Assembly (NCBI RefSeq): GCF_000814005.1
Contig: NZ_JWLK01000005.1
Span: 124,001-188,000, forward strand
Source of the DNA: Ruegeria sp. ANG-S4
GTDB taxonomy: Bacteria > Pseudomonadota > Alphaproteobacteria > Rhodobacterales > Rhodobacteraceae
Length of the DNA stretch: 64,000 nucleotides
Direction of reading: 5' to 3'
The notes below the pieces were generated by a model, which was not told where the DNA came from, made no database searches, and saw only the letters and a program-made list of their open reading frames with translations. The position numbers were made by a program, and so were the translations under genes. Shown piece after piece: positions 8,655 through 19,460 of this stretch (positions are counted from its first letter, which is position 1; each line of letters begins with the position of its first letter).

Positions 8655-9401
8655 ATGCCAGTGATTTTGCAGAAAAACATCCCCTATGATCCGCTTGCTC
8701 CCAACGCTTTGCCGGGGATCAAACCGGCAGATATGGCGGAATGGTTGCAACGCGATGACGCATTCGCGGCCCAGATGCGCCATCGAAGCTGGTTACTTGC
8801 CAATTGCAGGGATGAGGTTCTGGCAATGGACCCCAAGGCGCTTGAGGCTGCTCAGGAACTGTTGGACATGGTTTTGCACCACGCCTATCCAAACACACAT
8901 GGACAGGTTTCACGACCGGACGGGGTGGATGTCGACATCGACCGCAATCGCCCCTTGGAAACCTTGTGCAACCTGGTTCAGGAGGACCTGTGCATCCTTC
9001 AAAAACATGGGGATGAACATGTTTTGACCGGAGCGATATTGTGCTTTCCAGCCAGTTGGCGGCTGTCCGAGAAATTCATGCGCCCGCTGATCGCCATCCA
9101 CGACCGGATTGAGCCGTATGATGAGAACATTGCGCGCCGGGTACAGCGGCTGTTCGACGGAATTCAGCCTGACCGCCCGTTGTGGCGTTTTAACGCGCTT
9201 TGGTACCACGATGCGGAGTTGTTTCAGCCGCGCAGCATAAGCGACCCCCGGGAAATCCGGGATCGCGGTAACGCGCGTTATCTGAGAAGTGAGCGGCAAA
9301 CACTTGTACGGCTTCCTGAAACAAAAGCCGTCGTTTTTTCGATCCATACCTACGTTCTGGCCGCGCATGACCTGCCGAAAATGGAAAACCCCGCCAGATA
9401 G
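8655..9401 (+). CDS. DUF3445 protein, heme-dependent oxidative N-demethylase-like
   Basis: 248 residues matching DUF3445: PASWRLSEKFMRPLIAIHDRI near residue 133, WRFNALWYHDAELFQPR, and LRSERQTLVRLPETKAVVFSIHTYV near the C-terminus. Known relatives include the heme-binding DmmD-type subunit in oxidative demethylation of methylated amines. No dmmABC partner genes are adjacent. It is transcribed away from dddP across a 124-bp gap, a placement that suggests joint control but does not prove it. Family call is fairly secure, substrate unknown. Confidence 0.75.
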   Translation: MPVILQKNIPYDPLAPNALPGIKPADMAEWLQRDDAFAAQMRHRSWLLANCRDEVLAMDPKALEAAQELLDMVLHHAYPNTHGQVSRPDGVDVDIDRNRPLETLCNLVQEDLCILQKHGDEHVLTGAILCFPASWRLSEKFMRPLIAIHDRIEPYDENIARRVQRLFDGIQPDRPLWRFNALWYHDAELFQPRSISDPREIRDRGNARYLRSERQTLVRLPETKAVVFSIHTYVLAAHDLPKMENPAR

Positions 9402-9406
9402 CGGGG
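9389..9406. terminator. Shared terminator hairpin
   Basis: CCCCGC-cagata-GCGGGG. On the minus strand it is followed by TTTTCC, so it mainly serves the gene ending at 9435. It overlaps the stop codon of the DUF3445 gene. Confidence 0.6.
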
Positions 9407-9434
9407 CCTTCCTAGGAGGGTCTTTGGTCGTTTC

Positions 9435-10331
9435 TTAAAATCCTAGCGCGTTTGCTACTCCTGCAAAAGCGCTTGTTGTATTTAGGGCAAACAGGGCGGT
9501 TGTAAGCGACAGAACCTGCGTGTTCAGCCGAAAATCCTCGCCCCGGATCAGGTTCACGGCGGCCATCGACAAGGCCACCGGCATGGACACGCTTGCCAGT
9601 GCTCCGGTCATGCCCCAGCTGGTCAGACGCAGAATATCGCTGGGCCGCTCGTCTTCTTCGGTGACGCTTCCGGATTGCATGTTTACCGGTGCTTCGGGTT
9701 CGTTGCGGAATGCAATGCTCAGCAGTTGTTCGTCGCTCAGCTGGATCGGGCGCGCGGTTTCCGCGGCGGCCTCGGACGAATCCCCATTGGGCAGATCAAG
9801 ACCTGCAAAGGGGCCTGAGACAGCCTCAAAGATCTGCTTTCGATCACGAGGTTTGCGCGGCGTGATTGAATCAAACGCGCTCATGAATTGTTCGACGGTC
9901 AAAACCGTGTTGGGCGACAGCCATTCCACGCGCTGGGTCGTGCAGATATCGATCATGCGATACAGGATGACGACCATCATCAATTCGGAAATTTCGCTGT
10001 CATCCAAAACGCTGGAGATCGGAGAGACTTCGATGGCCAGCCTGTTCCGCGGCAGCGTCACCGGCTTTCGCGCCAAAACCTTCAGGCCAGCGGTGCGATC
10101 TCTGCGCTCGTAGCGGTCAAAGTCCGTGTCGTCATCCACCTCAAGCGTAAGACGGATCAAGTACTGGCTGGTCACAATGCTGGCCTCGTTCGGTGCAAGC
10201 AAGGTCTTGCGCTCGACCAGATGACCATAGTCCTCCAACGTCGCGACAACGATTTGGCAAGAGCGGTCCATCGCCCCGTCCGAACTGCCGCTGAATTGCA
10301 GGCCACCGTGATAACTGTGCTTTGCGGTCAC
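9435..10331 (-). CDS. Conserved hypothetical protein with C-terminal membrane segments
   Basis: 298 residues, GTG start at 10331 with AAGGA 8 nt upstream. The N-terminal 130 residues are soluble (MDRSCQIVVATLEDYGHLVERKTLLAPNEASIV, then LILYRMIDICTTQRVEWLSPNTVLTVEQFM). A Glu-rich linker follows, then two hydrophobic C-terminal segments (LRLTSWGMTGALASVSMPVALSMAAVN and LSLTTALFALNTTSAFAGVANAL). No family recognised. The gene stands alone between convergent and divergent neighbours and ends at a terminator hairpin. Confidence 0.55.
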   Translation of the reverse strand: MTAKHSYHGGLQFSGSSDGAMDRSCQIVVATLEDYGHLVERKTLLAPNEASIVTSQYLIRLTLEVDDDTDFDRYERRDRTAGLKVLARKPVTLPRNRLAIEVSPISSVLDDSEISELMMVVILYRMIDICTTQRVEWLSPNTVLTVEQFMSAFDSITPRKPRDRKQIFEAVSGPFAGLDLPNGDSSEAAAETARPIQLSDEQLLSIAFRNEPEAPVNMQSGSVTEEDERPSDILRLTSWGMTGALASVSMPVALSMAAVNLIRGEDFRLNTQVLSLTTALFALNTTSAFAGVANALGF

Positions 10332-10529
10332 AGCATGTTCCTTTGCCGTAATAATTCGTGACCTTATCCTATGGGGTGAACAGGGGTAAATTTTGACGAA
10401 AATGCAAAAAATTGAAATTTTTGCTGTATTGATTACGCTTTGGAAACCAAGAAACTAGGCGGATTTCCCGGACTCTGTGGCGAGAATGTGGCCGAATTGG
10501 GGTTCCTCGGCGCACAACGTCCCTGCGGT

Positions 10530-11327
10530 TCAATTGTCGATTCGCGCACCCATAATTGCGATTGACTGCTGATAAACCGTAGCCGCGTTCCACTGCTGAA
10601 TGACTGCGAAATTCGGTTCTCCCGGTTGGTAGCCGCGACCGGGTTTCCATCCTTTCTTACGTAGAAAATTCGCGGTTGAGGCGAGCGCATCGGTCATGTT
10701 GTAGAAGTCGACGCGACCGTCCCCTGTCGCGTCGACACCATAGGTCAGCGCGTTACCCGGCAGAAACTGGGTATGTCCCAGCTCGCCATGTTTTGCCCCC
10801 TTTGTCGCCACCGTGATGCTACCGTTGTCGACCATTTTGAGCGCACCTATGGCGTGCGGAACAAAGAACTCGGATCGGCGACAATCATATGCCAATGTTG
10901 CTATAGCGGAAACAACCGAGCTGTCGCCCATGAAGTTCCCAAAGCCGGTTTCCATCCCGTGAATGGCAATCAGAACACCCGCCGGGACGCCGTACTGACG
11001 CTCTAGCGCTGCGTAGAACTGTGGGTTGCGCGCCTTGCGTTTTCTGCCTTGCGCAACAATCGTATCGGCGCCGCGCACCTGCATGAACTTGTTCAAAGAG
11101 TATTTGAAGCTTTTTTGGTTGCGGTCTGCGGCTATGGTTCGCGTGGCATATTGCGCCTGCGCTAACGCCTGCAGCCCTTTCTTCTTGACTCCAGCACGCT
11201 TGGCTTTGCGCGCGAAATCCGCCTTCCATGATTCAAAGCCGCTACTCGTGTTGCCACAGGTTGCTGCAAAGCTGGCAGTCGTGCAGCACATCATAAGTGC
11301 AGTTAAAGGGGCCAAAAGTCGTTTCAT
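10530..11327 (-). CDS. Lytic murein transglycosylase (MltB-like)
   Basis: 265 residues with a signal peptide (MKRLLAPLTALMMCCTTASFAA). The catalytic glutamate is Glu126 in HGMETGFG, followed by GDSSVVSAIATLAYDCRR, HTQFLPGNALTYGVDATGDGRVD and a C-terminal GEPNFAVIQQWN. These match the MltB/SLT family 3, which cleaves the MurNAc-GlcNAc bond to form 1,6-anhydro-MurNAc. It lacks a lipobox, so it is probably soluble in the periplasm. Shorter than E. coli MltB, as is usual in this group. Confidence 0.85.
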   Translation of the reverse strand: MKRLLAPLTALMMCCTTASFAATCGNTSSGFESWKADFARKAKRAGVKKKGLQALAQAQYATRTIAADRNQKSFKYSLNKFMQVRGADTIVAQGRKRKARNPQFYAALERQYGVPAGVLIAIHGMETGFGNFMGDSSVVSAIATLAYDCRRSEFFVPHAIGALKMVDNGSITVATKGAKHGELGHTQFLPGNALTYGVDATGDGRVDFYNMTDALASTANFLRKKGWKPGRGYQPGEPNFAVIQQWNAATVYQQSIAIMGARIDN

Positions 11328-11544
11328 GGTTACTTCTCAGTGGCGTTGTTGAACTGTGTCCGACGATAGCTGTAGGCGATGCCGCAAAGAAGGGGAATTG
11401 CGTCCCGTAGAGAAAAAAACCGCCGCTTCATTTTGAGGTCGTGAGCTCCCTACGCGGACAAGATGAGGACTAAGCACTTGACGCCTCATTTCAGCGCCGT
11501 GTTCAATAATTGGCACGGGTTTCTTTTTCAGAGGCGGGTTCTCA

Positions 11545-12906
11545 ATGCGTAAGGAAACGAACCGCCGCTGGTGGGTTTTGGGCGCGATGGGAGCGATCCT
11601 GGGCGTTATCCTGCTGGATGAAACCGTCGTAGGCGTGGCGCTGCCGACTATTCAGAAAGAGATCGGGCTCAGCGATCTGGGCGCACATTGGGTGGTCAGC
11701 ATCTACCTGTTGGTCCTTGCCGCTCTGGCTGGCGCGGCCGGACGACTTGGTGACACGATTGGAACGCGGGCGCTTGTTGTCATCGGCTTGCTGCTGTTCG
11801 GCGTCTCATCCTTGGCGGCCGGGTTCGCCAACAGCGGAACCGCAATTATCCTGGCGCGGGCTCTTCAGGGTGTGGGGGCTGCAATCATCTTTCCGCTGTC
11901 ACTGGTTCTTGTTTCGATGTCCTTTGAAGAACGCGAGCGTGGAATGGCGCTGGGCATCTATGGTGCCATCGGAACCAGCTTTCTTGCCCTTGGCCCGGTC
12001 GTTGGTGGGTTGCTTACAGATTACTTGTCCTGGCGGTGGATTTTCTGGATCAATCCGCCCATTGTTTTGATCGTTGCGCTGGTAACCTGGGTTTTCTGGC
12101 GTGATCCGCCACATCGCGACGAGCCGAGTTTTGATTGGCCAGGGCTGTTCTTGTTGGTTGGAGGGCTGGCCCTGACCGTGTTTGGGATCATGGAAGGCCC
12201 CGAACGCGGCTGGGGTGAAACCGATGTGATTGGTCCATTGGTTCTTGGTGTTCTGATGTTGGGGCTTCTTGTTGTTATGGAGCTTCGTGTGTCTGCGCCC
12301 CTCATTGCCATGCGCTTGTTCTCAAACGGCACCTTCGCCGCATCGAACATGATCGTTCTGCTGGCCCAGTTCGTGAAAATCGCGACTTTTGTGTTTGGCG
12401 CGATGTATTTCCAGAAAGTGAGCGGGCTGTCCCCACTGATGGCCGGCGTTGCGTTGTTACCGGCAGTTGTTCCACCTGTGCTGACGGCGACAATTGCAGG
12501 CAAGGCTGCAGACACCTATGGGACACGAATTCCGTCATTGCTGGGCGTGCTGGGAACGCTGGTAGGGCTTGTCGCGATGGCTGTTGGAATGGCGATGAGC
12601 ACGAACATACTGGTCTACGCCGGTCTGCTTTTTTCAGGGATCGCGATATCGTTCCTGTTCGTCCCGCCGCAACGGGCCGTCATGATGGCCGTCCGACCCG
12701 AGATGCAAGGACAAGCGGGCGGTATTGTGCTCAGCAGTCAGCTCTTGGGTGGAACGTTCGGAATGGCAATCTGCAGCACGACATATGCCATGTCGGGATC
12801 GTTCGCTGCGGTGTTCTGGGTAACTGCAGCGTTTTCCGCCGTGATCCTGGCCTACGCCTACTTGGCTCTGGCGCAGAACGAAGCGCCTGCTGCCGGGGAA
12901 ACGTAA
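11545..12906 (+). CDS. MFS transporter, DHA2 (EmrB/QacA-like) type
   Basis: 453 residues with about 14 membrane segments. Motif A appears as GRLGDTIGTR after helix 2 and motif C as LGPVVGGLLTDYLSWRWIFWINPP after helix 5, both diagnostic of DHA2 drug:proton antiporters. LLDETVVGVALPTIQKEIG at the N-terminus is also typical. It probably exports toxic or amphiphilic compounds; the substrate is unknown. No membrane-fusion partner or local regulator is adjacent. Confidence 0.85.
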   Translation: MRKETNRRWWVLGAMGAILGVILLDETVVGVALPTIQKEIGLSDLGAHWVVSIYLLVLAALAGAAGRLGDTIGTRALVVIGLLLFGVSSLAAGFANSGTAIILARALQGVGAAIIFPLSLVLVSMSFEERERGMALGIYGAIGTSFLALGPVVGGLLTDYLSWRWIFWINPPIVLIVALVTWVFWRDPPHRDEPSFDWPGLFLLVGGLALTVFGIMEGPERGWGETDVIGPLVLGVLMLGLLVVMELRVSAPLIAMRLFSNGTFAASNMIVLLAQFVKIATFVFGAMYFQKVSGLSPLMAGVALLPAVVPPVLTATIAGKAADTYGTRIPSLLGVLGTLVGLVAMAVGMAMSTNILVYAGLLFSGIAISFLFVPPQRAVMMAVRPEMQGQAGGIVLSSQLLGGTFGMAICSTTYAMSGSFAAVFWVTAAFSAVILAYAYLALAQNEAPAAGET

Positions 12907-12934
12907 AAAAGGGGCGCTGTTGAAAGCGCCCCCG
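12906..12934. terminator. Bidirectional terminator, MFS/glnA
   Basis: GGGGCGCT-gttgaa-AGCGCCCC. The A-run before it provides a U-tract for glnA on the minus strand. On the plus strand only a weak T-rich tail follows. Confidence 0.8.
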
Positions 12935-12955
12935 TTATTCTTCACCACTTCGAAT

Positions 12956-14362
12956 TTAGCAGCTGTAGTACAGGCCGTATTCAACAGGGTGTGGTGTGTG
13001 CTCGTAGGTTTCGACCTCTTCCATCTTGAGCGCGATATAGCCGTCGATCTGGTCCTTGGTGAACACGTCGCCCTGCAGCAGGAAGTCGTGATCGGATGCC
13101 AGAGCTTCCAGAGCCTCACGCAGCGAACCGCAGACAGTCGGGATGTCGGCCAGTTCTTCGGCAGGCAGATCGTACAGGTTCTTGTCCATGGCTTCGCCCG
13201 GATCGATCTTGTTCTTGATGCCGTCCAGACCGGCCATCAGCAGCGCAGCAAACGCCAGATAGGGGTTTGCGGCCGGGTCGGGGAAACGGGCCTCGACGCG
13301 CTTGGCTTTCGGGCTTTCGGTCCACGGAATACGGACACAACCCGAACGGTTACGGGCCGAGTAGGCGCGCAGAACCGGGGCCTCAAAGCCCGGGATCAGA
13401 CGCTTGTAGCTGTTGGTCGACGGGTTGGTGAAGGCATTCAGGGTCTTGGCGTGTTTCAGGATGCCGCCGATGAACCACAAAGCCTCGTCCGACAGATCAG
13501 CGTATTTGTCGCCCGCGAACAGGGGCTTGCCGTCTTTCCAGATCGACATGTTGCAGTGCATGCCGGTGCCGTTGTCGCCTGCGATTGGTTTCGGCATGAA
13601 AGTGGCCGACTTGCCGTAGGCGTGCGCGACGTTGTGAATGACATACTTGTACTTCTGCAGTTCGTCCGCCTGACGGGTCAGGCTGTCGAAGATCAGGCCT
13701 AGTTCGTGCTGGCACGAGGCAACCTCATGGTGGTGCTTGTCGACCTTCATGCCCAGACGCTTCATGGTCGACAGCATTTCAGAACGCAGGTCCTGGCTTT
13801 CGTCCACTGGGTTTACGGGGAAGTATCCGCCCTTGACGCCCGGACGGTGGCCCATGTTGCCCATCTCATACTCGGTATCGGTGTTCCACGATGCGTCCGT
13901 TGCATCAACTTCGTACGATACCTTGTTGATGCTGTTGGAAAAACGAACGTCATCAAACAGGAAGAATTCGGCCTCAGGACCGAAGTATGCAACGTCACCG
14001 ATGCCAGACGACTTCAGGTAGGCTTCGGCCTTTTCAGCGGTGCCGCGCGGGTCACGCTCATAGGCTTCGCCTGTGTCGGGCTCAACAACCGAACAGTGCA
14101 GGCAGATCGTTTTTTCTGCATAGAACGGGTCGATATAGGCGCTTTCGGTGTCGGGCATCAGTTTCATGTCCGATGCTTCGATCGACTTCCAGCCCGCGAT
14201 GGACGACCCGTCGAACATGAAGCCTTCTTCAAGAAAGTCCTCGTCAACCTGATCGGACATGACGGTAACGTGCTGAAGCTTGCCGCGCGGGTCGGTAAAG
14301 CGGATGTCGACGTAATCGGCGCCTTCGTCCTGGATCAGCTTGAGAACTGCGTCCTTGCTCAT
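12956..14362 (-). CDS. glnA: Glutamine synthetase, type I
   Basis: 468 residues. It catalyses ATP-dependent glutamate plus ammonia to glutamine as a dodecamer. Seen: [19 protein letters not shown], the [19 protein letters not shown] segment, [10 protein letters not shown], and the adenylylation loop [11 protein letters not shown], which places the modified residue at Tyr397 as in GSI-beta enzymes. Activity is thus expected to be controlled by GlnE and PII. It lies 29 bp downstream of glnB on the same strand, a classic glnBA operon. Confidence 0.97.
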   Translation of the reverse strand: MSKDAVLKLIQDEGADYVDIRFTDPRGKLQHVTVMSDQVDEDFLEEGFMFDGSSIAGWKSIEASDMKLMPDTESAYIDPFYAEKTICLHCSVVEPDTGEAYERDPRGTAEKAEAYLKSSGIGDVAYFGPEAEFFLFDDVRFSNSINKVSYEVDATDASWNTDTEYEMGNMGHRPGVKGGYFPVNPVDESQDLRSEMLSTMKRLGMKVDKHHHEVASCQHELGLIFDSLTRQADELQKYKYVIHNVAHAYGKSATFMPKPIAGDNGTGMHCNMSIWKDGKPLFAGDKYADLSDEALWFIGGILKHAKTLNAFTNPSTNSYKRLIPGFEAPVLRAYSARNRSGCVRIPWTESPKAKRVEARFPDPAANPYLAFAALLMAGLDGIKNKIDPGEAMDKNLYDLPAEELADIPTVCGSLREALEALASDHDFLLQGDVFTKDQIDGYIALKMEEVETYEHTPHPVEYGLYYSC

Positions 14363-14391
14363 ACTCTTTTTTCCTCTGGTTTGATGTTCGA

Positions 14392-14853
<462 letters not shown>

Positions 14854-14901
14854 TCAACTTGCACAAAAAGTAATCAAAAATGAATCGCTGAGGAATATGA
14901 G

Positions 14902-16455
14902 ATGACAGACGTACTGACAGCCGCGCAAATGCGGGCCGTCGAACAGGCCGCGATCCAGTCCGGTGAAGCCTTGGGTCTGGAGTTGATGGAGCGGGCCGGG
15001 CGAGGGGTTGTCGAGGCGATCTTTGAGGAATGGCCGGAGCTTGCCAAAACCTCGGGCAAGGCGTGTGTTTTGTGTGGGCCCGGCAACAACGGCGGTGATG
15101 GGTTCGTCATCGCGCGTTTGCTGCAGGAATGGGGATGGAATGTTGACGTTGTTCTGTACGGTGATCCCCAAAAACTGCCTTCGGATGCGCGAAAAAACTT
15201 TGAGCGTTGGGACAGGGTTAACACTACGAATATCCGTTCGATTGTATCCGGTTCGGCAGCGGACGACAGCCTTCCGTTCACGCCGGATATTGACCTGTTG
15301 ATCGATGGATTATTCGGCACCGGGCTGACACGTCCGTTCGAAGGCGTGTTTTCCCGGCTTGCGAACACGAAGACAAAAGCCGCGCTGCAAGAAAACGGCA
15401 CTCGTGTTGTTGCGATCGACATACCCAGCGGATTGTGCGCCGACAGCGGTCGGGTTCTGGGGGCTGCCATAGCCGCCGATCTGACGGTCACATTTCATGA
15501 CAGGAAGCTGGGGCACGTGATTGGCGATGGCCCTGCAAATTGCGGGGTCGTCCGAACCAAATCAATTGGGCTTAATCGCGAAAACGATGACCAAGTCGTA
15601 AAGCTCGTTTCCCAAGCCAATATTAAGCCAGGCAAAAAGAAAACGGATCACAAGTACTCACACGGTCACGCCCTCGTGTTTTCTGGCGCAGCGGGAAAGA
15701 CTGGCGCGGCCCGTTTGGCAGCGCGCGGCGCGTTGCGAATGGGAGCGGGGCTGGTGACACTGGCCGTGCCACCGTCGGCGCAGCTGGAAGTGGCAGCGCA
15801 TGCAACTGCCATCATGCTAAAGCCAGTCAAAGAGGCGGCAGATCTGACAGAGGCTTTATCTGACGAGCGGTTGAATGCCTTGTGCTTGGGGCCGGGGCTT
15901 GGGATCGAACGTGCACGAGGTCTGGTTCCAGCCGCCCTTGAGGCGAAACGAGCAACGGTGCTGGACGCCGATGCGTTGACGACTTTTGCGGATGATTCCT
16001 TTACCCTGTTTTCTTTGCTGCACGAAGACTGTGTGCTGACGCCGCACGGTGGCGAGTTTGCGCGACTGTTCCCGGACATCTTTGAGGCCCTGACCGCCGC
16101 GCCGAGCAGGGGACCGGCATATTCCAAAGTGGATGCGACCCGAAACGCTGCAAAGCGGGCCGGATGCGTTGTCTTGTTCAAAGGTCCCGACACGATCATT
16201 GCCGCGCCAGACGGGCGGTGCGCGATCAATTCAGCACATTACGAACGCGCGGCGCCTTGGTTGGCGACAGCCGGATCCGGCGATGTCTTGGCTGGGTTCA
16301 TTACCGGTCTACTGGCGCGCGGATTCGACCCGATGCAGGCGGCAGAGATGGCTGCTTGGCTGCACGTGGAATGCGCGCGATCGTTTGGCCCGGGTTTGAT
16401 CGCAGAAGATTTGCCCGAGCAGTTGCCCACCGTATTCAAAAAGCTTGATATTTAA
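14902..16455 (+). CDS. nnr: Bifunctional NAD(P)H-hydrate epimerase/dehydratase
   Basis: 517 residues in two domains. The N-terminal YjeF_N epimerase (about 1-210) has CGPGNNGGDGFVIARLL and AIDIPSGLCADSG. The C-terminal ADP-dependent dehydratase (about 225-517) has GHALVFSGAAGKTGAARLA, LDADALTTF, LTPHGGEFARLFP and ATAGSGDVLAGFITGLLARG. Together they repair hydrated NAD(P)H. Divergent from glnB; in E. coli the same activity is the fused Nnr/YjeF. Monocistronic here. Confidence 0.93.
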   Translation: MTDVLTAAQMRAVEQAAIQSGEALGLELMERAGRGVVEAIFEEWPELAKTSGKACVLCGPGNNGGDGFVIARLLQEWGWNVDVVLYGDPQKLPSDARKNFERWDRVNTTNIRSIVSGSAADDSLPFTPDIDLLIDGLFGTGLTRPFEGVFSRLANTKTKAALQENGTRVVAIDIPSGLCADSGRVLGAAIAADLTVTFHDRKLGHVIGDGPANCGVVRTKSIGLNRENDDQVVKLVSQANIKPGKKKTDHKYSHGHALVFSGAAGKTGAARLAARGALRMGAGLVTLAVPPSAQLEVAAHATAIMLKPVKEAADLTEALSDERLNALCLGPGLGIERARGLVPAALEAKRATVLDADALTTFADDSFTLFSLLHEDCVLTPHGGEFARLFPDIFEALTAAPSRGPAYSKVDATRNAAKRAGCVVLFKGPDTIIAAPDGRCAINSAHYERAAPWLATAGSGDVLAGFITGLLARGFDPMQAAEMAAWLHVECARSFGPGLIAEDLPEQLPTVFKKLDI

Positions 16456-16691
16456 TTGGAATTGGAAAAAACTAACGGCACGCGGTCGCGCTCGGTTGCC
16501 TCAAGATGTTGGTGTTTTCCACCCGAGTGCCGGCGGCGATTTTTACGATTTATCTGATAAAAGATTGATAGAAAACAATAAGTCAAAACCCATGATGCCC
16601 TGAATGGCACGACGTTGCGTGCCGCAGGTGCAATGTCATCGGAGAGCACGATCGAGAGCGAAATTGAGCAGAACGCGAACTTGAAACATTC

Positions 16692-17849
16692 ATGGTGAAT
16701 GACATGACAGTGAATTACAGAATAACCTCAATCCCGGCGATTTTGGCCGCAACAACTGCGATCCCGGCGGCTGCCGAGTTGAAATACGACAACAACAGCG
16801 GCGGCTATGTCGAGCTTTATGGGCAATTTAACCCGGCCATTGTCTCGGTCGATGACGGGGAAGAAACGGAAACCCGGCTGCTGGACAATGATCTGTCCAA
16901 CAGCCGCGTCGGACTGTTCCTGATGCAGCCCTACGGCAGCAACGACTTTACCTTCCGCTTTGAAACCGGTCTTGGTTTACCCAGCACGGGAACCGCAAAT
17001 CAGGATGGCACGAACACCAACGGTTGGTCGCGGGAAGACATCCGGCACGTCGATTTTGCCCTTGCCGGAAATTATGGCAAGTTTTCCGCAGGGCAGGGAA
17101 GCATGGCATCGGACGGCGCGGCCGAGGTTGATCTTTCTTACGTGGGAACGGCACTTTACTCGTTTACCAACGATGAAAACGGTGCGTTTTTCTACCGCGA
17201 GCCCGATGGCATCCTGAGTGATATCACGGTCGGCGACTCGTCCAGCAACTTTGACGGAGGGCGTCGGGGCCGCATTCGTTACGACACTCCTAAATTCGGT
17301 GGAAGTACTAACGACGACGGGTTTTGGGCCGCCATCGCCTATGGCGAGAACATCTTGTCCAGCAGCGATGACGACGACTATTACGACATCGCGTTCAACT
17401 ATGCGGAAACCTTCGCAGGGGGCGTGAGGTTCGCGGCCAGCGTGGCCTATGCCGTGCGCGACTATGACAACGGCCCGGGCGAGCGAAAAGATACGATCGG
17501 CTCGGCGTCTGTGCTGTTGCCAAGCGGTTTCAGCTTTACCGCCGCTGCCGGAACACGTGACGACACGCGGGACGGCGTCAGCGACCCGAGCTACTGGTAC
17601 ACCAAGCTTGCCTACGAGACCGACGATTGGGTGCCTTGGGGAAAGACCGGTATCGGTATCGACTACTTTGACGGCTCGGATTTCGAAAACGATGGCTCAA
17701 GCACCAAGTCTTGGGGAATTGCAATCGTTCAGAAGATCGAGAGCATCAACACAGATGCCTATCTAAAATACCGCAATCACGATTTCGACGACATGGTCGA
17801 TTTTGACAAGAACGAAGCGTGGGTTTTGGGTGCACGCTGGCGGTTCTGA
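16692..17849 (+). CDS. Outer-membrane porin
   Basis: About 385 residues (or 381 from the ATG at 16704): signal peptide ending IPAAAEL, repeated Gly/Asp-rich amphipathic beta strands (GGYVELYGQFNPAI, NYGKFSAGQGSMASDGAAEVDLS, YYDIAFNYAETFAGGVRFAASVAYAV) and a terminal Phe in GARWRF, the classical outer-membrane assembly signal. It belongs to the alphaproteobacterial general porin type. The 236-bp upstream region is AT-richer than its surroundings and may hold regulation. A good terminator follows. Confidence 0.85.
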   Translation: MVNDMTVNYRITSIPAILAATTAIPAAAELKYDNNSGGYVELYGQFNPAIVSVDDGEETETRLLDNDLSNSRVGLFLMQPYGSNDFTFRFETGLGLPSTGTANQDGTNTNGWSREDIRHVDFALAGNYGKFSAGQGSMASDGAAEVDLSYVGTALYSFTNDENGAFFYREPDGILSDITVGDSSSNFDGGRRGRIRYDTPKFGGSTNDDGFWAAIAYGENILSSSDDDDYYDIAFNYAETFAGGVRFAASVAYAVRDYDNGPGERKDTIGSASVLLPSGFSFTAAAGTRDDTRDGVSDPSYWYTKLAYETDDWVPWGKTGIGIDYFDGSDFENDGSSTKSWGIAIVQKIESINTDAYLKYRNHDFDDMVDFDKNEAWVLGARWRF

Positions 17850-17872
17850 ATACGTGTTCCCAAGGATCATGG

Positions 17873-17900
17873 CGCTCCGGTTCAATCCGGGGCGTTTTTT
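17873..17900 (+). terminator. Terminator after porin
   Basis: CGCTCCGG-ttcaat-CCGGGGCG followed by TTTTTT. Confidence 0.85.
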
Positions 17901-18032
17901 CGTACGATATGCGGGCAAATAAGGGCTGAACTGGCCTTTGCCTCTTGCACGCGGACGACAGTACAAATAGAAGGCGTCAAATTTGCCCGGCGCGCCATTT
18001 TGCGCGCCCCGAATCCTATGGGGACTACCAAA

Positions 18033-19364
18033 ATGCAGGTAACCGAGACGCTGAACGAAGGTCTGAAACGCGGCTACAACATCACCGTCACTGCGGCCGA
18101 GTTGGACAACAAGGTCAACGAGAAACTGGCCGAGGCGCAGCCCGAAGTCGAGATGAAGGGTTTCCGCAAAGGCAAGGTGCCGATGGCGCTGTTGAAAAAG
18201 CAGTTCGGCCAGCGCCTGCTGGGCGAGGCCATGCAGGAGTCCATCGACGGAGCGATGAACAAGCACTTTGAGGACAGCGGTGAGCGCCCTGCGTTGCAGC
18301 CCGAGGTCAAGATGACCAACGAGGACTGGAAAGAAGGGGACGATGTCGAAGTCGCCATGTCCTACGAAGCGCTGCCCCAGATCCCCGAGGTCGACCTCAA
18401 ATCAGTAGAGCTGGAAAAACTGGTTGTTAAGGCTGACGACGCCGCTGTCGAAGAAGCGTTGAACAATCTGGCTGAAACCGCACAGGATTTCAAAGCCCGC
18501 CGCAAGGGCTCGAAAGCCAAGGATGGCGACCAAATCGTGTTCGACTTTGTTGGCAAGGTCGATGGCGAAGAATTCGAAGGTGGGTCGGCTGAAGACTATC
18601 CGCTGGTCTTGGGGTCCAACAGCTTTATCCCCGGTTTCGAAGAGCAGTTGGTCGGCGTAAAGGCCGAAGAGGAAAAAGACGTCAACGTCACGTTCCCGGA
18701 AGAGTACGGCGCGGAGCATCTGGCCGGCAAGGACGCGGTCTTCTCGTGCACAATCAAAGAGGTCAAAGAACCGGTTGCCGCCGAGGTCAATGATGAACTG
18801 GCCAAGAAATTCGGCGCTGAAGACCTGGCAGCTTTGAAAAGTCAGATCGCCGAGCGTCTGGAAGCGGAATACGCGGGCGCGTCGCGCGCGGTCATGAAGC
18901 GTGGCCTGCTGGACGTTCTGGATGACAAAGTCTCATTCGAGCTGCCGCCGTCCTTGGTCGAAGCCGAAGCGAAGCAGATTGCGCATCAGCTGTTCCACGA
19001 GGAAAACCCGGACGTTGAAGGCGAAAACCATGATCCGGTCGAACCGACGGACGAGCATAACAAACTTGCGGAACGCCGCGTGCGTCTGGGTCTGTTGCTG
19101 GCCGAGCTTGGTCAAAAGGCCGAAGTCGAAGTAACGGACGCCGAGATGACACAAGCGATCATGAACCAGGCGCGTCAGTACCCCGGTCAAGAGCGCCAGT
19201 TCTTTGAGTTCGTGCAACAGAACGCTCAGATGCAGCAGCAACTGCGCGCACCGCTGTTCGAAGACAAGGTCGTAGATTACGTGTTCGAACTGGCGCAGGT
19301 TTCTGACAAGGAAGTCAGCAAAGACGACCTGCAAAAAGCTGTTGAGGCTCTGGAAGAGGAATAA
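18033..19364 (+). CDS. tig: Trigger factor chaperone
   Basis: 443 residues. The N-terminal ribosome-binding domain carries the signature GFRKGKVPM. The central FKBP-like prolyl isomerase domain is seen at [22 protein letters not shown] through [16 protein letters not shown], and the C-terminal chaperone arms end with a conserved acidic tail. It binds ribosomal protein L23 at the exit tunnel and shields nascent chains. The ATG at 18033 is chosen over upstream frame extensions because [15 protein letters not shown] matches the family start and GGGGA lies about 9 nt upstream. Confidence 0.95.
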   Translation: MQVTETLNEGLKRGYNITVTAAELDNKVNEKLAEAQPEVEMKGFRKGKVPMALLKKQFGQRLLGEAMQESIDGAMNKHFEDSGERPALQPEVKMTNEDWKEGDDVEVAMSYEALPQIPEVDLKSVELEKLVVKADDAAVEEALNNLAETAQDFKARRKGSKAKDGDQIVFDFVGKVDGEEFEGGSAEDYPLVLGSNSFIPGFEEQLVGVKAEEEKDVNVTFPEEYGAEHLAGKDAVFSCTIKEVKEPVAAEVNDELAKKFGAEDLAALKSQIAERLEAEYAGASRAVMKRGLLDVLDDKVSFELPPSLVEAEAKQIAHQLFHEENPDVEGENHDPVEPTDEHNKLAERRVRLGLLLAELGQKAEVEVTDAEMTQAIMNQARQYPGQERQFFEFVQQNAQMQQQLRAPLFEDKVVDYVFELAQVSDKEVSKDDLQKAVEALEEE

Positions 19365-19400
19365 TCCTCTTCTACTCACACTTTGAACCCGCACAAAAAA

Positions 19401-19428
19401 CGGAGCCGTCTAAAATAAGACGGCTCCG
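19401..19428. terminator. Terminator between tig and luxI
   Basis: Perfect 11-bp stem CGGAGCCGTCT-aaaata-AGACGGCTCCG. The A-run before it gives a U-tract for the minus strand (luxI); tig reads into the same hairpin without a U-tract. Confidence 0.85.
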
Positions 19429-19460
19429 CGTGGGTGGCTTCAACTTATGAGGTGAGGGGG

